Shown here: positions 7,243 to 15,938 of the stretch, piece after piece
Position numbering within the stretch: the first letter of the stretch is position 1
Layout: the number at the start of each line of letters is the position of its first letter
Assembly: GCA_023091735.1 (NCBI GenBank)
Contig: JALKBU010001034.1
Coordinates: forward strand, 1 to 18,036
DNA: 18,036 nucleotides
Origin: Trichomonas tenax
Lineage: Eukaryota; Parabasalia; Trichomonadida; Trichomonadidae
Direction of reading: 5' to 3'
Position numbers and translations under genes: made by a program
Notes under the pieces: generated by a model
Told to the model about the DNA's origin: nothing
Database searches by the model: none
Seen by the model: the letters and a program-made list of their open reading frames with translations, nothing else

Positions 7243-9354
7243 ATGACTGAACAAATTCTACAAGAAATATCGGGATTAGTCGGCCCAGATGTTGATAGAA
7301 AGATTGAACTTGACAACGTTATTGCTCATCACAAAGAATTAAATAATAAAATCGAAGAATTAAAATATTTTATCCAAAATGAAGAGAATTTTCAAGAGAA
7401 TTCGAAAGATCAGAAAGAAATAGCAGAAGAAAAACACCAGAAAATGCAAAAGGAATATGAAGAAGCAAGGATTGCCTTTGAAGAATCAGCTTTTAATAAT
7501 GCAAAATCCTTTTTGGCGACGAAAAACGAACCAATAATATTCCAGAGCAATAAAATAGTCGGTTGTTCGAACTATGTTAACATTACAAGATCAAATTCGC
7601 AATTATTACATTTGAGGAAAAATTATTTACATAAAATGGACAAATTAGCTAGACTTAGAAGATCCATTTACTGCACAAATACACCAGAGGAGAATTTGAC
7701 TGATGAAGAATTAGAATATTTAAAAATCCCTTCAATTACAGCTTCATCTTTAGATTCGTTTAGACATCCAATGAAGAATCCAATATATAGCTCAGCAGAT
7801 GAAATTTCATCTATCTTGCATCAAAATTTATTCGAGCCACAACAAAATAGTTTAAATCTCAATTTTAATCTTTCCGAATTCTATTCTAACCACAACACAA
7901 GTAAGGTTGTGGACCACTTAATACAAAAATTCTTCGTAACATCAGAAGGTCAAAACAAAGTTCTCGATGAAAAACGAAATAAACTTAGCGAACTTGAAAA
8001 TCAAATAAATCACATTGACAACGAGAAAAATGAAATTTTATCGCAAATTAAGACCAATATTCAGGGCCATATCGCAAATTTACAGCAAAATGGTTTTCTT
8101 TTCTCATCAAATTTGATTCGTGAAGCACAAAACAAAATTCAACAAGCTCAAACTATATTGGACGGACTTGATAAATCCATAGATACCGAAAATCACGAAA
8201 TTTATGCGAGCGACACAAATATCAAATTATTAATTAGCGATATATCGAATAATATTCAAAATATATACAAAAAATACGATAGCTTGTTCATTGTACCTAA
8301 AATTGATTCTATAGTTATTGAAAAATCGCAGAAAATCGTCGTTGATCAAATCTCAGCAGAACAAATCAATAGATGCAAAGATAAGATCGCAAAACTCGAA
8401 TCAAACCTTCAATCATCAGACAGCTATCAGAAAATCGCTATAGAGGAACTCAAAGAAGCATTAGACTCATTACTTTCCATTGTTAAATCACGCAACTTCG
8501 AATTTTCAAATCATAAAACGCCCGAAGTTTCAAATGATGATGTGATTCAATCTCAAATGCAAAGATTTATGGAAATGAAGAGCAAATTATTGGCAAAACA
8601 AAAGAACGGCATCAACAAACTTAGAGATATGATTGAAACACTTCCTGATTCAATAAGAAACTTAGAAGTCGAAGGACTTCCAAAATACGAAAATACTCAA
8701 CAAAAACTTCCATTTGATGAAGAAATTGATCATCCAATGCCAGCAATTTCAGATCCATATTCAGACTCAAATGAAGTTCTTCTTAAGAAGATCCTTGAGA
8801 GGAAATTCAAAATCAAAGAAGAACAAATAGAAATTGATCAAATAAAGCCATCAAATCCAAAAGATGACGATTTCAACGAAAAAATGTCGCAGTGGACAAA
8901 ATCTTTGAGCACTGATTACTCAAACGAAGATATCGAAAAGCGTAATCAACTCCAAGAAAATTTAATGAAAGCAATTGGTGAAAATGCAACTGCTAGAGAC
9001 AGAAAGATTGCTCGACATGAAGCAAACATTCAGAGACAAGAGAAACTCAAAAGATTAAGGGAAGAAGTTGCTCAAACACGCGAAAGATACAACCAAACGA
9101 ATACAACTTGTCAACAAGCAAAAGCGATGATAGATAAACTCAAGACAAAGATCTCTAACAATGCTGTTGCTCTTGCAAAGACACAAGAAGATAATGATCA
9201 ACTCATTACTGCTGCAAACGAATACAATCAACTCGAAAAAAGAAAGCAAGAACTTATCAAAGAAAGAGAAGATTTTGCGAAATATTCTCATGCTGAAATG
9301 GCAAATTTAAAGAGCCAAGTTAGCGCCAAGACAAAGGCTGCATCAAGCCAGTAA
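7243..9354 (+). CDS. Long coiled-coil protein (703 aa)
   Basis: Almost wholly helical and charged (Glu, Lys, Gln, Asn, Ile). Heptad-like stretches lie roughly at residues 20-85, 235-275, 290-330, 375-425 and 560-700. The last is the longest and most regular (RQEKLKRLREEVAQTRERY, later EKRKQELIKEREDFAKY). A less helical section near 90-210 contains LARLRRSIYC and a Ser/Pro-rich patch. No motor, ATPase or membrane motif is visible. The start is ATG 7243; an upstream in-frame GTG is not used in eukaryotes. The stop is TAA with TAAA about 18 nt later. A cytoskeletal or scaffold role (trichomonads have many such filament proteins) is inference only. Codon use is AT-rich like its neighbours. Confidence 0.88.
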   Translation: MTEQILQEISGLVGPDVDRKIELDNVIAHHKELNNKIEELKYFIQNEENFQENSKDQKEIAEEKHQKMQKEYEEARIAFEESAFNNAKSFLATKNEPIIFQSNKIVGCSNYVNITRSNSQLLHLRKNYLHKMDKLARLRRSIYCTNTPEENLTDEELEYLKIPSITASSLDSFRHPMKNPIYSSADEISSILHQNLFEPQQNSLNLNFNLSEFYSNHNTSKVVDHLIQKFFVTSEGQNKVLDEKRNKLSELENQINHIDNEKNEILSQIKTNIQGHIANLQQNGFLFSSNLIREAQNKIQQAQTILDGLDKSIDTENHEIYASDTNIKLLISDISNNIQNIYKKYDSLFIVPKIDSIVIEKSQKIVVDQISAEQINRCKDKIAKLESNLQSSDSYQKIAIEELKEALDSLLSIVKSRNFEFSNHKTPEVSNDDVIQSQMQRFMEMKSKLLAKQKNGINKLRDMIETLPDSIRNLEVEGLPKYENTQQKLPFDEEIDHPMPAISDPYSDSNEVLLKKILERKFKIKEEQIEIDQIKPSNPKDDDFNEKMSQWTKSLSTDYSNEDIEKRNQLQENLMKAIGENATARDRKIARHEANIQRQEKLKRLREEVAQTRERYNQTNTTCQQAKAMIDKLKTKISNNAVALAKTQEDNDQLITAANEYNQLEKRKQELIKEREDFAKYSHAEMANLKSQVSAKTKAASSQ

Positions 9355-9416
9355 TACATATATTATTGTTTTATAAAATATAATATTGTTATTAATTAAT
9401 GAACATTCAAACAATT

Positions 9417-11285
9417 TTAACTAATATAACATTTTGTTGCATTCTGTTGGTTAATGATCAATTTCTGCAACTCATATGATTGTGCATAAGCATACGGTTG
9501 GTTATGCTCGGCATCTTCTGCATTAAGTTCACTTCCACCAAGTATGAGCGTGACAGCCATGTTATATTTGTTTTCCTCACACGCAATGTGCAGTGGATAT
9601 TTTCCGTTACTTGATGAAACATTTGGATTCATGCCAATGTCTATCAGGAACTTAACGAGATCATCATTATCAGACATGCAAGCGAAATGCAAACATGTAT
9701 TTCCTCCTCTGCCTTTTGCTGTCATCTCGCAACCTAATGAGTGAAGATGTTGCACAATTTCTAAATTTCCGCACAAACAAGCATAATGAATAGGCCTCAT
9801 GCATGTTTCATCCATTACATTGACTTGCGTATTATACTTTAATAGAAGTTTGACAAGATTTATATCTCCGAGTTTGCATGCAATGTGCATTGCTCTCATT
9901 TTGTTTTCTGCCTTAGCTTCTACGTTAGCTCCACGCTGTAAAAGCTCTTGTACGAGCCTTGTGTATCCATGGAGACAGGCAACATGCATTGCGGTCACTC
10001 CTGATAAATATTCTCTGCGTCCAACATATTCACATCTTGTATCAATTTTCGCACCACACTGAACTAGATAACAAGAGATATCTATGCTTCCTACACTTGC
10101 CGCACAATGAAGGGGAGTGTCCCCAAGTTGATCTGTGGTAGCATCAATCTTTGCACCTGCTGTAATTAAAATATCGACGATTCTAAATGAATTCGACAAA
10201 CTCGCATAATGCAGTGGACTTTTCGACATTTCATCGCACACATTTACATCAGCACCATTGTCTATAAGGAACTGAACGCATTCAACACTTCCTGCAGCAC
10301 ACGCGTATATCAATGGAGTCTTCCGCATCGAGTCTATCATATTCACTTCTGAACCATGTTCCACCAATATTCGAGCAATTGGTAACGATGAATGTTTGCA
10401 AGCATAATGCAAAGGTGTCATTGATCTGTTATCCTTTTCATTAACATCGAAGCCATGATTAACTAAATAAAAGACAACAGAGATATTCATTGATCTTGCG
10501 CTGTTGCAAACTGTTGGAAATTGTTCTCCATATTTTCCACTCATGAAAATATCAAATGCATCGCCATGGTGACACAGTGAGCTTAGTTCTGCACCATTAT
10601 CAAATGTTCCGCCTTCCTTAGCACACATTTCTATAATATTCAAGTTCCCTCCGCGAAGTGCCATTTCGCATGTTTCCGAAGTAACTTGCGGCTTATATTT
10701 CAACAAGAGCGAGAAGCAATCCTCCGCTCCATATAGAGCTGCAAATGCAAGTGTGGGCATTTCCTGTTTGCATAGAAAGAAGTCTGAATTGTTTGTTGTA
10801 ACGTATCCTTTCAAAGACATTTGACTTTGTGTTGCAAGACGCGATAATATCGATACCATGTCGTATTTGAGAATGTACTCGAGGCTGTTTTTTGGGTAAT
10901 CTTCGGGCAAATTCATTTTCGAGAAATGTTCGAAATCTTGATCTTCAGGGAAACCACCAGCATTTAGAATGTGCCGAAGCAAGAGTGGGTTCTCGTTGTA
11001 GATATTGTCAGCAGAAAAAGTGTTTTGGCGCTTTTTACTAAGCTCAACCCACAATTGAGCATAAGCAGCAATGAATTTTGGCCTAATTTCGGAAAAAATG
11101 ACGATCATAGCAAACAGGTAACGCGATTCTGAATGTTCAAACTTTGTAAGAACGAAATTCAATATTTGATAAATCGGAATTGTGTTTATTTCGCACAAAA
11201 GTTGGTCGTACTGTTCACATTTGGCAATGTTCGGTGACATGTTTAGTCTCTGCTTGAATATCGAAGGTCGATCGTTTTCATCCAT
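9417..11285 (-). CDS. DUF3447/ankyrin-repeat protein (622 aa)
   Basis: A member of the very large trichomonad ankyrin family. Residues about 1-110 form the usual helical N-terminal region (IYQILNFVLTKFEHSESRYL). A DUF3447-like segment spans about 180-260 (AFAALYGAEDCFSLLLKY, ALRGGNLNIIEMCAKEG). At least nine canonical ankyrin repeats follow from about 285 to 600, each with a TPLHYA-type core: TPLHYACKHS, TPLIYACAAG, SPLHYASLSN, TPLHCAASVG, TAMHVACLHG, RAMHIACKLG, RPIHYACLCG, TCLHFACMSD, YPLHIACEEN. There is no signal peptide or membrane segment, so it is probably a cytosolic interaction protein with unknown partner. ATG 11285 is the first ATG in frame. TAA is within TAAAA. It is transcribed divergently from the seven-helix gene. 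Confidence 0.92.
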   Translation of the reverse strand: MDENDRPSIFKQRLNMSPNIAKCEQYDQLLCEINTIPIYQILNFVLTKFEHSESRYLFAMIVIFSEIRPKFIAAYAQLWVELSKKRQNTFSADNIYNENPLLLRHILNAGGFPEDQDFEHFSKMNLPEDYPKNSLEYILKYDMVSILSRLATQSQMSLKGYVTTNNSDFFLCKQEMPTLAFAALYGAEDCFSLLLKYKPQVTSETCEMALRGGNLNIIEMCAKEGGTFDNGAELSSLCHHGDAFDIFMSGKYGEQFPTVCNSARSMNISVVFYLVNHGFDVNEKDNRSMTPLHYACKHSSLPIARILVEHGSEVNMIDSMRKTPLIYACAAGSVECVQFLIDNGADVNVCDEMSKSPLHYASLSNSFRIVDILITAGAKIDATTDQLGDTPLHCAASVGSIDISCYLVQCGAKIDTRCEYVGRREYLSGVTAMHVACLHGYTRLVQELLQRGANVEAKAENKMRAMHIACKLGDINLVKLLLKYNTQVNVMDETCMRPIHYACLCGNLEIVQHLHSLGCEMTAKGRGGNTCLHFACMSDNDDLVKFLIDIGMNPNVSSSNGKYPLHIACEENKYNMAVTLILGGSELNAEDAEHNQPYAYAQSYELQKLIINQQNATKCYIS

Positions 11286-11310
11286 CAAATCAAAAAAAAT
11301 TATTGTTGCG

Positions 11311-11319
11311 AAATGATGA
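11311..11319 (-). promoter_or_regulatory. Candidate initiator of the ankyrin gene
   Basis: On the minus strand TCATCATTT occurs about 26-34 nt upstream of ATG 11285. TCATTT (11316-11311) fits the trichomonad initiator. The spacing is at the long end of the usual range. Confidence 0.45.
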
Positions 11320-11385
11320 TTTTCTGATTACCCATTCCTCACTGTATATGCTGTTAGAATTATATATGAATGTCAAAAAATATAG

Positions 11386-11513
11386 TTTACATGTCAGATA
11401 TTATGATAGCTTGACATGTAAAATATCAAATTGAAATAATAAAAATTTACACGTCAAAATACATTAATAAAAAATTGTATAATTTACATGACAAAAACTA
11501 AATTTATTTGTCA
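11386..11513. promoter_or_regulatory. Cluster of TTTACATGTCA-type sites
   Basis: Five close variants lie in 128 bp between the divergent ankyrin and seven-helix genes: TTTACATGTCA (11386-11396), TGACATGTAAA in reverse (11412-11422), TTTACACGTCA (11446-11456), TTTACATGACA (11483-11493) and TTTATTTGTCA (11503-11513). Further copies lie near other genes (see findings). Density and position suggest a transcription-factor site shared by both promoters. I know of no named trichomonad motif that matches. Confidence 0.5.
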
Positions 11514-11586
11514 GAGACGAATTTTATTTTCACAAATCTTCAAATAATATTCAAAATTTGACAACGATAAAAAAACTGCCATAAAA

Positions 11587-12420
11587 ATGTCAGCGATTTG
11601 TGAGTCAAATAAAGAGAGCAACGCATATTTCATTGCCCTGCTCATCTTCGCCATTCTCTTCACTATCGCATCTATTGCCAATATCATCCTTTCGATTCGA
11701 TTTCGAAAATATAATCCAGAAGTTCCAATGAAAGACTTAATTTCACGCTTTGTACTGATGGGATCCATTATAATCAAAGTGATTCTTCTATATTTGCAAT
11801 CTTTTAGTTACAAATTTTTAAATATGGAAGCGAAACCAAGAAGTTTCCTCATTTCTTTTGGTGGATACGCCATAAACTTTGCATATCTTTCGATTGTTTA
11901 CTCTTGGTGCGATGTTTTCATTGCTGTTGTTGGGGGAGCTTTAAACAAATTATTCACATTCACAAAGAAATTAATCATAACAGTCGGAATTGTCTCATTT
12001 ATACAGTACATCGTTACTCTTTTCATTCAAAATCAAATTGCTAGATATATATTTTCAGTGCTTTGGGATTTCATTGTTATAGTATTATTTATAGGCATGG
12101 CTATAGTTCTACATAAGAAGTTGGATATACATTGCGGCTCTCATTTAAGCCCTGAACAATTGATATTCATTCTTTGTACTATAACATCCGTATCACTTTG
12201 TATTCGCATGGTTAGCTATATTATCTTCATCTCGTGGTACCACAATGGGAAAGGAAACCCAGACTGCGATATTCGTCAACTAGTTAATTATTGCATTAAG
12301 GAAACGATTGGACAATTCTTGCCACTTTTAACAATCATCTTATCCGATATCTTCAATAACCTTGAAGTCCGCACAGATTATAACGATGTTTCTGGATTTG
12401 AAGCTTTTAAGCACGTATAA
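11587..12420 (+). CDS. Seven-helix membrane protein, possibly THH1/TOM1/GPR137-like (277 aa)
   Basis: Seven hydrophobic segments lie near residues 14-37, 52-72, 86-117, 129-148, 154-175, 190-217 and 236-256. The linkers are short, with a basic loop after helix 1 (RFRKY), a basic patch TKK before helix 4, and a Cys-containing loop before helix 7. The third segment (INFAYLSIVYSWCDVFIAVV), an Arg in helix 6 (CIRMVSYIIF) and the acidic residue plus FLPL in the last helix recall the THH1/TOM1/TOM3-GPR137 group. These are endomembrane proteins that bind small GTPases (ARL8/Rag in the studied cases). The match is by eye and weak. The C-tail is short and soluble. ATG 11587 starts just before the first helix. 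The stop TAA lies in TAAAG. Confidence 0.8.
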   Translation: MSAICESNKESNAYFIALLIFAILFTIASIANIILSIRFRKYNPEVPMKDLISRFVLMGSIIIKVILLYLQSFSYKFLNMEAKPRSFLISFGGYAINFAYLSIVYSWCDVFIAVVGGALNKLFTFTKKLIITVGIVSFIQYIVTLFIQNQIARYIFSVLWDFIVIVLFIGMAIVLHKKLDIHCGSHLSPEQLIFILCTITSVSLCIRMVSYIIFISWYHNGKGNPDCDIRQLVNYCIKETIGQFLPLLTIILSDIFNNLEVRTDYNDVSGFEAFKHV

Positions 12421-12582
12421 AGTCGATTTTCTTATTTCGATGTTTTATATGACACTGTTATATATAAAATTGATTTTCATAAGTTTGATTTTTTGAAAAT
12501 AACTTTTGACATGTAATGATTAAAATCTTAGTTTACATTTGTATTTTTCACTTAGATAAAAACATTTTTTAAAAAATGTAAA

Positions 12583-12653
12583 TCCGATATCGTTCAGCGG
12601 TTAGGATATGTGGTTTTCATCCACAGGATCGGGGTTCGATTCCCCGTATCGGA
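12583..12653 (+). tRNA. tRNA-Glu (anticodon TTC)
   Basis: 71 nt with a complete cloverleaf. The acceptor TCCGATA pairs with TATCGGA, the anticodon stem TGTGG pairs with CCACA around loop TTTTCAT (anticodon TTC at 12616-12618), and the T-arm is CGGGG-TTCGATT-CCCCG. The internal B box GGTTCGATTC and the A-box region in the D-arm support RNA polymerase III transcription. A TTTTTT run at 12657-12662 is the terminator. There is no intron. Confidence 0.97.
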
Positions 12654-12656
12654 AAA

Positions 12657-12662
12657 TTTTTT
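12657..12662 (+). terminator. Pol III T-run terminator of tRNA-Glu
   Basis: Six T residues four nt after the tRNA 3' end. Confidence 0.8.
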
Positions 12663-13033
12663 CTTTTTACATCTCCATATATATGAACAGAGGCAAATGA
12701 TATGCATACACTATTCAATTTCCATTCATATATGAAAACGTCTTAAATCAATAATGCTATTACATTTTTGAAGAAATTTGTATTGAAATTCTTCTTTTTG
12801 GACAACATGTTGACATAGACGACGAGATTATTTGTAAGAGCTGTCCATTTAAAGGATGTTTGAATCTAATTAAGGAGATATTGATTTTGAATGTATGTGT
12901 ATTTTCGTATACATAAGTTTACCTATCAAAAATGCTTTTTCACTGATTCGATAATGATGCGACTTTTTTTGACATTATCGCATGACACGTAATTTAGAAT
13001 CAACTATTTTACATGGCAAAATATTCACTAGTG

Positions 13034-13045
13034 TCACTTTTTAAA
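13034..13045 (+). promoter_or_regulatory. Initiator of the ubiquitin-like gene
   Basis: TCACTTTTTAAA stands directly before ATG 13046, with TCA 10-12 nt upstream. This favours ATG 13046 over ATG 13013, which lies inside a TTTACATGGCA motif (13008-13018). Confidence 0.65.
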
Positions 13046-13999
13046 ATGGAAAACACAGAAATATTCCATGTAAATTTCAAAATTTTAGGAAACTCATCAA
13101 TTGAGTCCCTCGACTTGCCAGCAGACTGTGGAATGGATACACTCAAAGTCTTAATTTCCGATTTCTGCCAGATTCCATTTGAAGAAATGAGAATTCTGTT
13201 CAAAGGACGCGCAATGAGACCAGCAGACACATTGCAGTCACTTGGAATAACAAATAACAGCACAATCATCGTCGTCCGCCAAAGAAAGACAGACCCAGCG
13301 CCAGCTAATGCTGATCCACCGGCTCCACCACAAATCAGAGTATCAGGTATAAATTTCTCATCATCAATTCCAGCGACACCAGCACCAAGACAACCAGAAA
13401 ATCCGGCACCTGCAGCTGCCCCAGCACCAGAAACGAGAAATCAGCAAAACCAAGAGTCGCCAGAAAAGAAGGAACTCAGAAAGAAGCTTGCTCAATTACA
13501 GAAGGTCATCTCAACACTCAATTCTCAAATTGTCGGTCTTCAAGCCAAATTATCAGATCAAAATACACAAATTCCTCAAGAAATACAAACTCTCAAGCAA
13601 AAAGTCGAAGAATCAACAAGGTCACTTCAAGAATTATCTCAAAGTCTCAATTTCGAGTCTCCTCAACTAAATACACCACCACAACCAGCAGCTACACCAG
13701 CACCGGCTGATCCTGAAAGCGAAAACTTACAGCCACGCCCTGCACCTACACAAAATACCGGTAGACCACAGCTTCCACCATTAAATGATTTAATTGGAGC
13801 TCTTTTCAGTGGCGGAGGAAATGGCGCCAATGCACAGACTGCACAGATACAACAGGCACCAGCTCCAGGAAACTTCTTTACACCACAACAAATGGAAATT
13901 ATTAACGCAGATATCGCCAGAATGAATACTGAGGGATATATTAAGCCACTGAATGAATCATATAGAGCCACAGATATCTATCAACATACTAAGAAATAA
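13046..13999 (+). CDS. Ubiquitin-like domain protein with coiled coil (317 aa)
   Basis: Residues about 6-80 form a ubiquitin-like fold: FKILGNSSIESLDL, DTLKVLISDFCQIPFEEMRI, LFKGRAMRPADTLQSLGI, TIIVV. There is no C-terminal Gly-Gly, so it is an integral UBL domain rather than a conjugated modifier. A Pro/Ala-rich linker follows (about 82-140), then a coiled coil (about 142-207; KKLAQLQKVISTLNSQIVGL), a second Pro-rich linker with PLNDLIGALFSGGG, and a conserved-looking C-terminus (TPQQMEIINADIARM). The architecture recalls BAG6/ubiquilin-type proteasome shuttles, but I see no UBA or BAG domain. TAA is followed by AATAAAG about 20 nt on. The start is discussed under its initiator. Confidence 0.85.
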   Translation: MENTEIFHVNFKILGNSSIESLDLPADCGMDTLKVLISDFCQIPFEEMRILFKGRAMRPADTLQSLGITNNSTIIVVRQRKTDPAPANADPPAPPQIRVSGINFSSSIPATPAPRQPENPAPAAAPAPETRNQQNQESPEKKELRKKLAQLQKVISTLNSQIVGLQAKLSDQNTQIPQEIQTLKQKVEESTRSLQELSQSLNFESPQLNTPPQPAATPAPADPESENLQPRPAPTQNTGRPQLPPLNDLIGALFSGGGNGANAQTAQIQQAPAPGNFFTPQQMEIINADIARMNTEGYIKPLNESYRATDIYQHTKK

Positions 14000-14030
14000 T
14001 TTTTATATTTTTATATATCAATAAAGTTTA

Positions 14031-14490
14031 TTTGAATATGCTGAAAGCAACCACCAACTTCTGTAAACAATAATATATTTGAAAATATCGATTTGAATTT
14101 TTTGAAAAATTTTAAGAATTGCAAAAACAATTGATGTGCAAACAAAGCAAAGACTTTCAAAGCATTTTTCTTCATACCTATAATTTCAAGATTGGCTTTT
14201 GACAATGCTTCAATATTTTGTAATTTCTATATTGGAAAAGATGGGACTGTTTATGAAGCTCCAATGTTTAATATTTTTATTTCATTTCTTATTTCATTAT
14301 TTTTCAAATTTAACGATATAATCATTCATGAAAAGGGATAAATAGACTATTGTAATCATTAAGATCGAAAATCTTGACAAAAATCAAGTCAAAACTGGTG
14401 AATTATGAAAATAAGCGAGCAATTGATGGCAAATCGATTTACATAGTCACGGCATTGTCTATTCTCAACATACACAAGAAAAAACCAGCT
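14031..14490. other. Intergenic region, no gene seen
   Basis: It lies between two genes on the same strand and is AT-rich. A minus-strand open frame (14011-14205) is unsupported. A variant of the upstream motif, TTTACATAGTCA, is at 14438-14449, before the RFC gene. Confidence 0.45.
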
Positions 14491-14503
14491 TCACTTTTTT
14501 TTC
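14491..14503 (+). promoter_or_regulatory. Candidate initiator of the RFC gene
   Basis: TCACTTTTTTTTC lies 30 nt upstream of ATG 14523 and fits TCA(C/T)T. Confidence 0.5.
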
Positions 14504-14522
14504 TAAACTTCCATAATAAAAG

Positions 14523-15500
14523 ATGTCTGCTGCGAAAGTTCTTCCGTGGGTCGAAAAATACCGTCCGGCCAATCTTGATGACGTCGTCAGCCACGAGGCT
14601 TGCATCAGCACTATAAAGAAATTCATTGACAAGAAGTGTTTGCCTCATTTGTTATTCCACGGACCTCCAGGCACAGGCAAAACCACAACAGCCATCGCTA
14701 TCGCGCACCAATTGTACGGCAAAGATACTTCCATGTCTGTTTTAGAACTCAACGCTTCAGATGAAAGAGGTATTGATACAGTTCGCATGAGAATCAAAGA
14801 TTTCGCAAGTTCACGCAGCCTTTTCGGTCCAGCAATCAAACTCATCATCCTTGATGAATCAGATGCTATGACTGGCGCTGCACAAGCTGCTTTGCGTAGA
14901 ATTATGGAACAATTCACATCAAATGTTCGCTTTGTTTTGATCTGTAACTACCCAGAAAAGCTTATTCCTGCTTTGCGTTCAAGATGCACAGAGTTCAGAT
15001 TCCAGCCTCTTCCTGATGAAGATGCTGCTCAATTCTTGAGACGTATTGCTGAAGCAGAGAGTCTCAACATGGACGAGCGTGGCCTTCAGGCACTCCTTAA
15101 GCTCGGTATTGGCGACCTTCGTCGTTCAATCAATCTTATGCAAACAACAGCTATGTCAAATACGAAAGAAATCACTGAAGCTAATGTATATAGATGTTCT
15201 GGATATCCACTTCCAGAAGAAATTGCTCGCACACTCGAACAATTAATGAATAGACCATTAGATGAAGCTTTAAAGGCATTGAACGAACAAGTTTTCAACA
15301 ATGGACTTTCACTCCTTGATGTTATCAGAGAGCTTCATAGCCAGGTAGTTTTAATGGAAATTCCACCATATGCTTTAGCATCTTTAATTGAGAGATTATC
15401 AGAGATTGAAAGATGTATAGCTGAAGGTTCTCCAGAGCGTGTTCAGTCCGCAGCTATTGCTTCTGCTTTCCAATTACTTAGAATCGAAATTGAAGCTTAA
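14523..15500 (+). CDS. RFC5: Replication factor C small subunit, RFC5/yeast Rfc3 type (325 aa)
   Basis: A subunit of the five-part clamp loader that opens PCNA at primer-template junctions in an ATP-dependent way, in the nucleus. RFC boxes are clear: LPWVEKYRP at residues 7-15, Walker A GPPGTGKT at 47-54, ELNASDERGID at 75-85, Walker B LIILDESDAM at 107-116 (DESD, where most RFC subunits have DEAD), and the arginine-finger box SRC at 153-155. The N-terminal PWVEKYRP with SHEACISTIKKFI and LPHLLFHGPPGTG points to the human RFC5/yeast Rfc3 branch. The C-terminal collar helices run to residue 325 at normal family length. ATG 14523 gives the expected start. TAA is within TAAAA. Confidence 0.93.
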   Translation: MSAAKVLPWVEKYRPANLDDVVSHEACISTIKKFIDKKCLPHLLFHGPPGTGKTTTAIAIAHQLYGKDTSMSVLELNASDERGIDTVRMRIKDFASSRSLFGPAIKLIILDESDAMTGAAQAALRRIMEQFTSNVRFVLICNYPEKLIPALRSRCTEFRFQPLPDEDAAQFLRRIAEAESLNMDERGLQALLKLGIGDLRRSINLMQTTAMSNTKEITEANVYRCSGYPLPEEIARTLEQLMNRPLDEALKALNEQVFNNGLSLLDVIRELHSQVVLMEIPPYALASLIERLSEIERCIAEGSPERVQSAAIASAFQLLRIEIEA

Positions 15501-15918
15501 AATGCTTTTCATTTTTATTTATTCTAAACATACATATTTCAAACATCCTTCATCACTCATAAACAATAATTGAGTCAATATCAGCTCATACTATATAACT
15601 TTTTATATCAAAAATTCATAAATATTAAATAATACTTCGAATAAGATGTGTAGACATTCCTTTTCTCAAACATAAGAAAGGAAAAAGATTGCATCCTCAT
15701 AAGCAAGTCATATCCAACTAATTTCACTTCGAATAATTAATTAATCAAAATTGGATTTTATATCGATTAATATTGGTTGCTAAAACTTCTTGATGATCAA
15801 AAGGTATATGTATTAACGAATATATGCATTTGAAATGTGATTTTCACATATATTTCATTCCCAGTTAGTTTTCAAAACACAAAATCTTGTGCAAATTTAA
15901 AATGTTACGTAAATAATA
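15501..15918. other. Intergenic region, no gene seen
   Basis: AT-rich, no RNA gene or repeat recognised. An open frame from 15837 into the next gene has no ATG until 15924. Confidence 0.5.
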
Positions 15919-15929
15919 TTTACATGGCA
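15919..15929 (+). promoter_or_regulatory. TTTACATGGCA upstream motif of the NPL-domain gene
   Basis: Identical 11-mer to 13008-13018 upstream of the ubiquitin-like gene. It ends 9 nt before ATG 15939 and contains the in-frame ATG at 15924, which argues that 15924 belongs to a control site rather than being the start. Confidence 0.45.
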
Positions 15930-15938
15930 TTTTTCATG

